Source: Clostridiales bacterium UBA6468
GTDB lineage: Bacteria; Bacillota; Clostridia; Oscillospirales; Oscillospiraceae
Length of the DNA stretch: 21,714 nucleotides
Assembly: GCA_002436765.1 (NCBI GenBank)
Contig: DJNI01000092.1
Location: 1-21,714, forward strand
Reading direction: 5' to 3'
Shown: piece by piece, positions 20,734 through 21,714 of the stretch
Layout of the letters: each line of letters starts with the position of its first letter
Numbering within the stretch: the first letter of the stretch is position 1
Notes under the pieces: model-generated
Told to the model about the DNA's origin: nothing
The model's input: only the letters and a program-made list of their open reading frames with translations
Database searches by the model: none
Program-made: the position numbers and the translations under genes

Positions 20734-20743
20734 GTACTAGTAC
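20734..20743. promoter_or_regulatory. Palindrome GTACTAGTAC, candidate GntR operator
   Basis: A perfect 10-bp palindrome over the expected transcription start, flanked by CTGTA (20711) and TACAG repeats. The position suits autorepression by the YtrA-type regulator encoded 26 bases downstream. Effector unknown. Confidence 0.5.
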
Positions 20744-20769
20744 AGATAATACAGTTAAGGAGGAATACC

Positions 20770-21138
20770 ATGGTACACTTGGATTACCGGGACTCCCGGC
20801 CGATCTATGCGCAGATCGTGGACGGATTCCGGGAGCAGATCACCGGCGGCGTGCTGCGGCCGGGGGAGAAGCTACCCAGCGTCCGGGATCTGGCCGCCCA
20901 GCTTGCCATTAACCCCAATACCATCCAGCGCGCTTACCGGCGGCTGGAGGCGGAGGGGTGGATCGCCACGGTGCCGGGAAAGGGCTGCTTCGTCTGCGGC
21001 GACGGAGAGATCAGAGAACGGGAGAAAAAACGGCTGCTGCTGAGCTTCGACGAAGCCGCCGCGGCGCTGCTGACCCTGGGCGCGAGCCACGGCGAGCTGG
21101 TGGCCAGAATCGAGAAGGGAGACCATAGACATGCTTGA
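20770..21138 (+). CDS. GntR-family regulator, YtrA subfamily
   Basis: A 122-residue repressor: N-terminal winged helix (about 8-76, with PIYAQIVDGFREQI, LPSVRDLAAQLAINPNTIQRAYRRLEAEGWI and the wing VPGKGCFV) and a short C-terminal helical dimerisation tail with no ligand-binding domain, typical of YtrA. YtrA proteins usually repress their own operon with ABC transporter genes, often induced by cell-wall-active compounds. AAGGAGGAAT precedes the ATG at 20770; an in-frame start at 20701 would lie in the -35 box. Its 3' end overlaps the ABC ATPase gene by 8 bases. Confidence 0.92.
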   Translation: MVHLDYRDSRPIYAQIVDGFREQITGGVLRPGEKLPSVRDLAAQLAINPNTIQRAYRRLEAEGWIATVPGKGCFVCGDGEIREREKKRLLLSFDEAAAALLTLGASHGELVARIEKGDHRHA

Positions 21139-21714
21139 AATGAAGAATGTGACCAAGACCTTCGGCAATTTTAAGGCGCTGGACGATCTGACCCTCACCG
21201 TCCCCAGCGGGCGGGTCTACGGCCTCGTCGGCCCCAACGGCGCGGGCAAGTCCACCGCCATCCGGCACCTCACCGGCGTCTACCGCCCGGACAGCGGCGG
21301 CGTCACCATGGACGACCAGCCCATCTACGAAAATCCCGCCGTGAAGGCCACCATCGGCTATATCCCCGACGAAATTTTCTACTATCCCTCCGCGACGCTG
21401 GAGGATATGCGCAGGTTCTACCGGGGCATTTACCCCACCTTTGACGATGCCCTGTTTGACAAGCTGTACGACGTGTTCCAGCTTCCCAAGCGGACGCCCA
21501 TCCGCCGGTTTTCCAAGGGGATGCAGAAGCAGGCGGCGTTCCACCTGACCGTCTGCACCCGCCCCAAAACGCTGATTCTGGACGAGCCGGTGGACGGCCT
21601 TGACCCGGTGATGCGGCGGCAGGTCATGGGTCTCGTTCTCTCCGACGTGGCGGGGAACGGCACCACGGTGCTGATCTCGTCTCACAACCTGCGGGAGCTG
21701 GAGGACGTGTGCGA
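21131..21714 (+). CDS. ABC transporter ATP-binding protein (3' end cut by window edge)
   Basis: The first 194 residues of an ABC ATPase. Walker A is GPNGAGKST (34-42), the signature is a divergent FSKGMQKQ (127-134) instead of LSGGQ, Walker B is TLILDEPVDGLDP (147-159, with D151 and E152), and the H-loop is SSHN with H185. The divergent signature and short Q-loop region (GYIPDEIFYYPSATL) fit the YtrB/CcmA-like exporters found behind YtrA regulators. AAGGGAGA precedes the ATG at 21131, which overlaps the gntR stop. The permease should lie just past the right edge. The substrate is unknown. Confidence 0.93.
   Translation, partial: MLEMKNVTKTFGNFKALDDLTLTVPSGRVYGLVGPNGAGKSTAIRHLTGVYRPDSGGVTMDDQPIYENPAVKATIGYIPDEIFYYPSATLEDMRRFYRGIYPTFDDALFDKLYDVFQLPKRTPIRRFSKGMQKQAAFHLTVCTRPKTLILDEPVDGLDPVMRRQVMGLVLSDVAGNGTTVLISSHNLRELEDVC

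Noticed and set aside
1..21714. CRISPR arrays, tRNA, rRNA, transposases, attachment sites
   Set aside because: No regularly spaced repeats, no tRNA-like cloverleaf with CCA-end context, no rRNA sequence and no recombinase motif were found on reading both strands.

Overview
The window looks like chromosomal DNA of a G+C-rich, spore-forming, strictly anaerobic member of the Clostridia, most likely the Oscillospiraceae (Oscillibacter/Flavonifractor-like). The basis is the gene content (SpoIIE, a rubrerythrin/rubredoxin peroxide-defence cluster, an Rqc2-type RqcH, mini-RNase III, Gx family protein), strong AGGAGG ribosome binding sites, canonical TTGACA/TATAAT promoters, frequent GTG/TTG starts, and dispersed palindromic repeats of the kind found in gut Clostridia. 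Taxonomy is an inference. No rRNA, tRNA, CRISPR array, transposase or phage gene was seen.

Layout. (1) 1-1836, minus: a GNAT acetyltransferase followed by a 23S rRNA m5U methyltransferase cut by the left edge. (2) 1985-2851, plus: a PflX-like radical SAM protein, divergent from (1), with a bidirectional terminator behind it. (3) 2926-6447, minus: CYTH protein, DnaQ-like exonuclease, small membrane protein, PLP aminotransferase, then an A+T-rich orphan gene. (4) 6753-8663, plus: spoIIE, alone, followed by a structured 353-base gap. (5) 9017-13505, plus: a tight operon of DUF308 membrane protein, phosphopantetheinyl transferase, TatD nuclease, Gx family protein, mini-RNase III and RqcH, with a clear promoter in front and terminator behind. 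(6) 13563-15545, plus: an oxidative-stress cluster with a PerR-like regulator under a striking 12-bp-arm palindrome, an N-terminal-rubredoxin rubrerythrin, a 73-residue unknown protein and rubredoxin. (7) 15615-18347, plus: larE-larB-larC for the nickel-pincer nucleotide cofactor, translationally coupled, with no larA in view. (8) 18588-20312, minus: a secreted/membrane DUF2207 protein. (9) 20701 to the right edge, plus: a YtrA-type GntR repressor and its ABC ATPase.

The most unusual signals lie outside the genes' obvious functions. Two diverged copies of a 163/221-bp fold-back (MITE-like) element sit next to promoters and show compensatory changes in their stems. A polar 11-mer, RTTATGTAAAC, occurs five times, always on the coding strand of unrelated genes and in two different reading frames. 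Multi-hairpin regions follow spoIIE and rubrerythrin. A paired set of metal-regulator-like operators surrounds the perR promoter.
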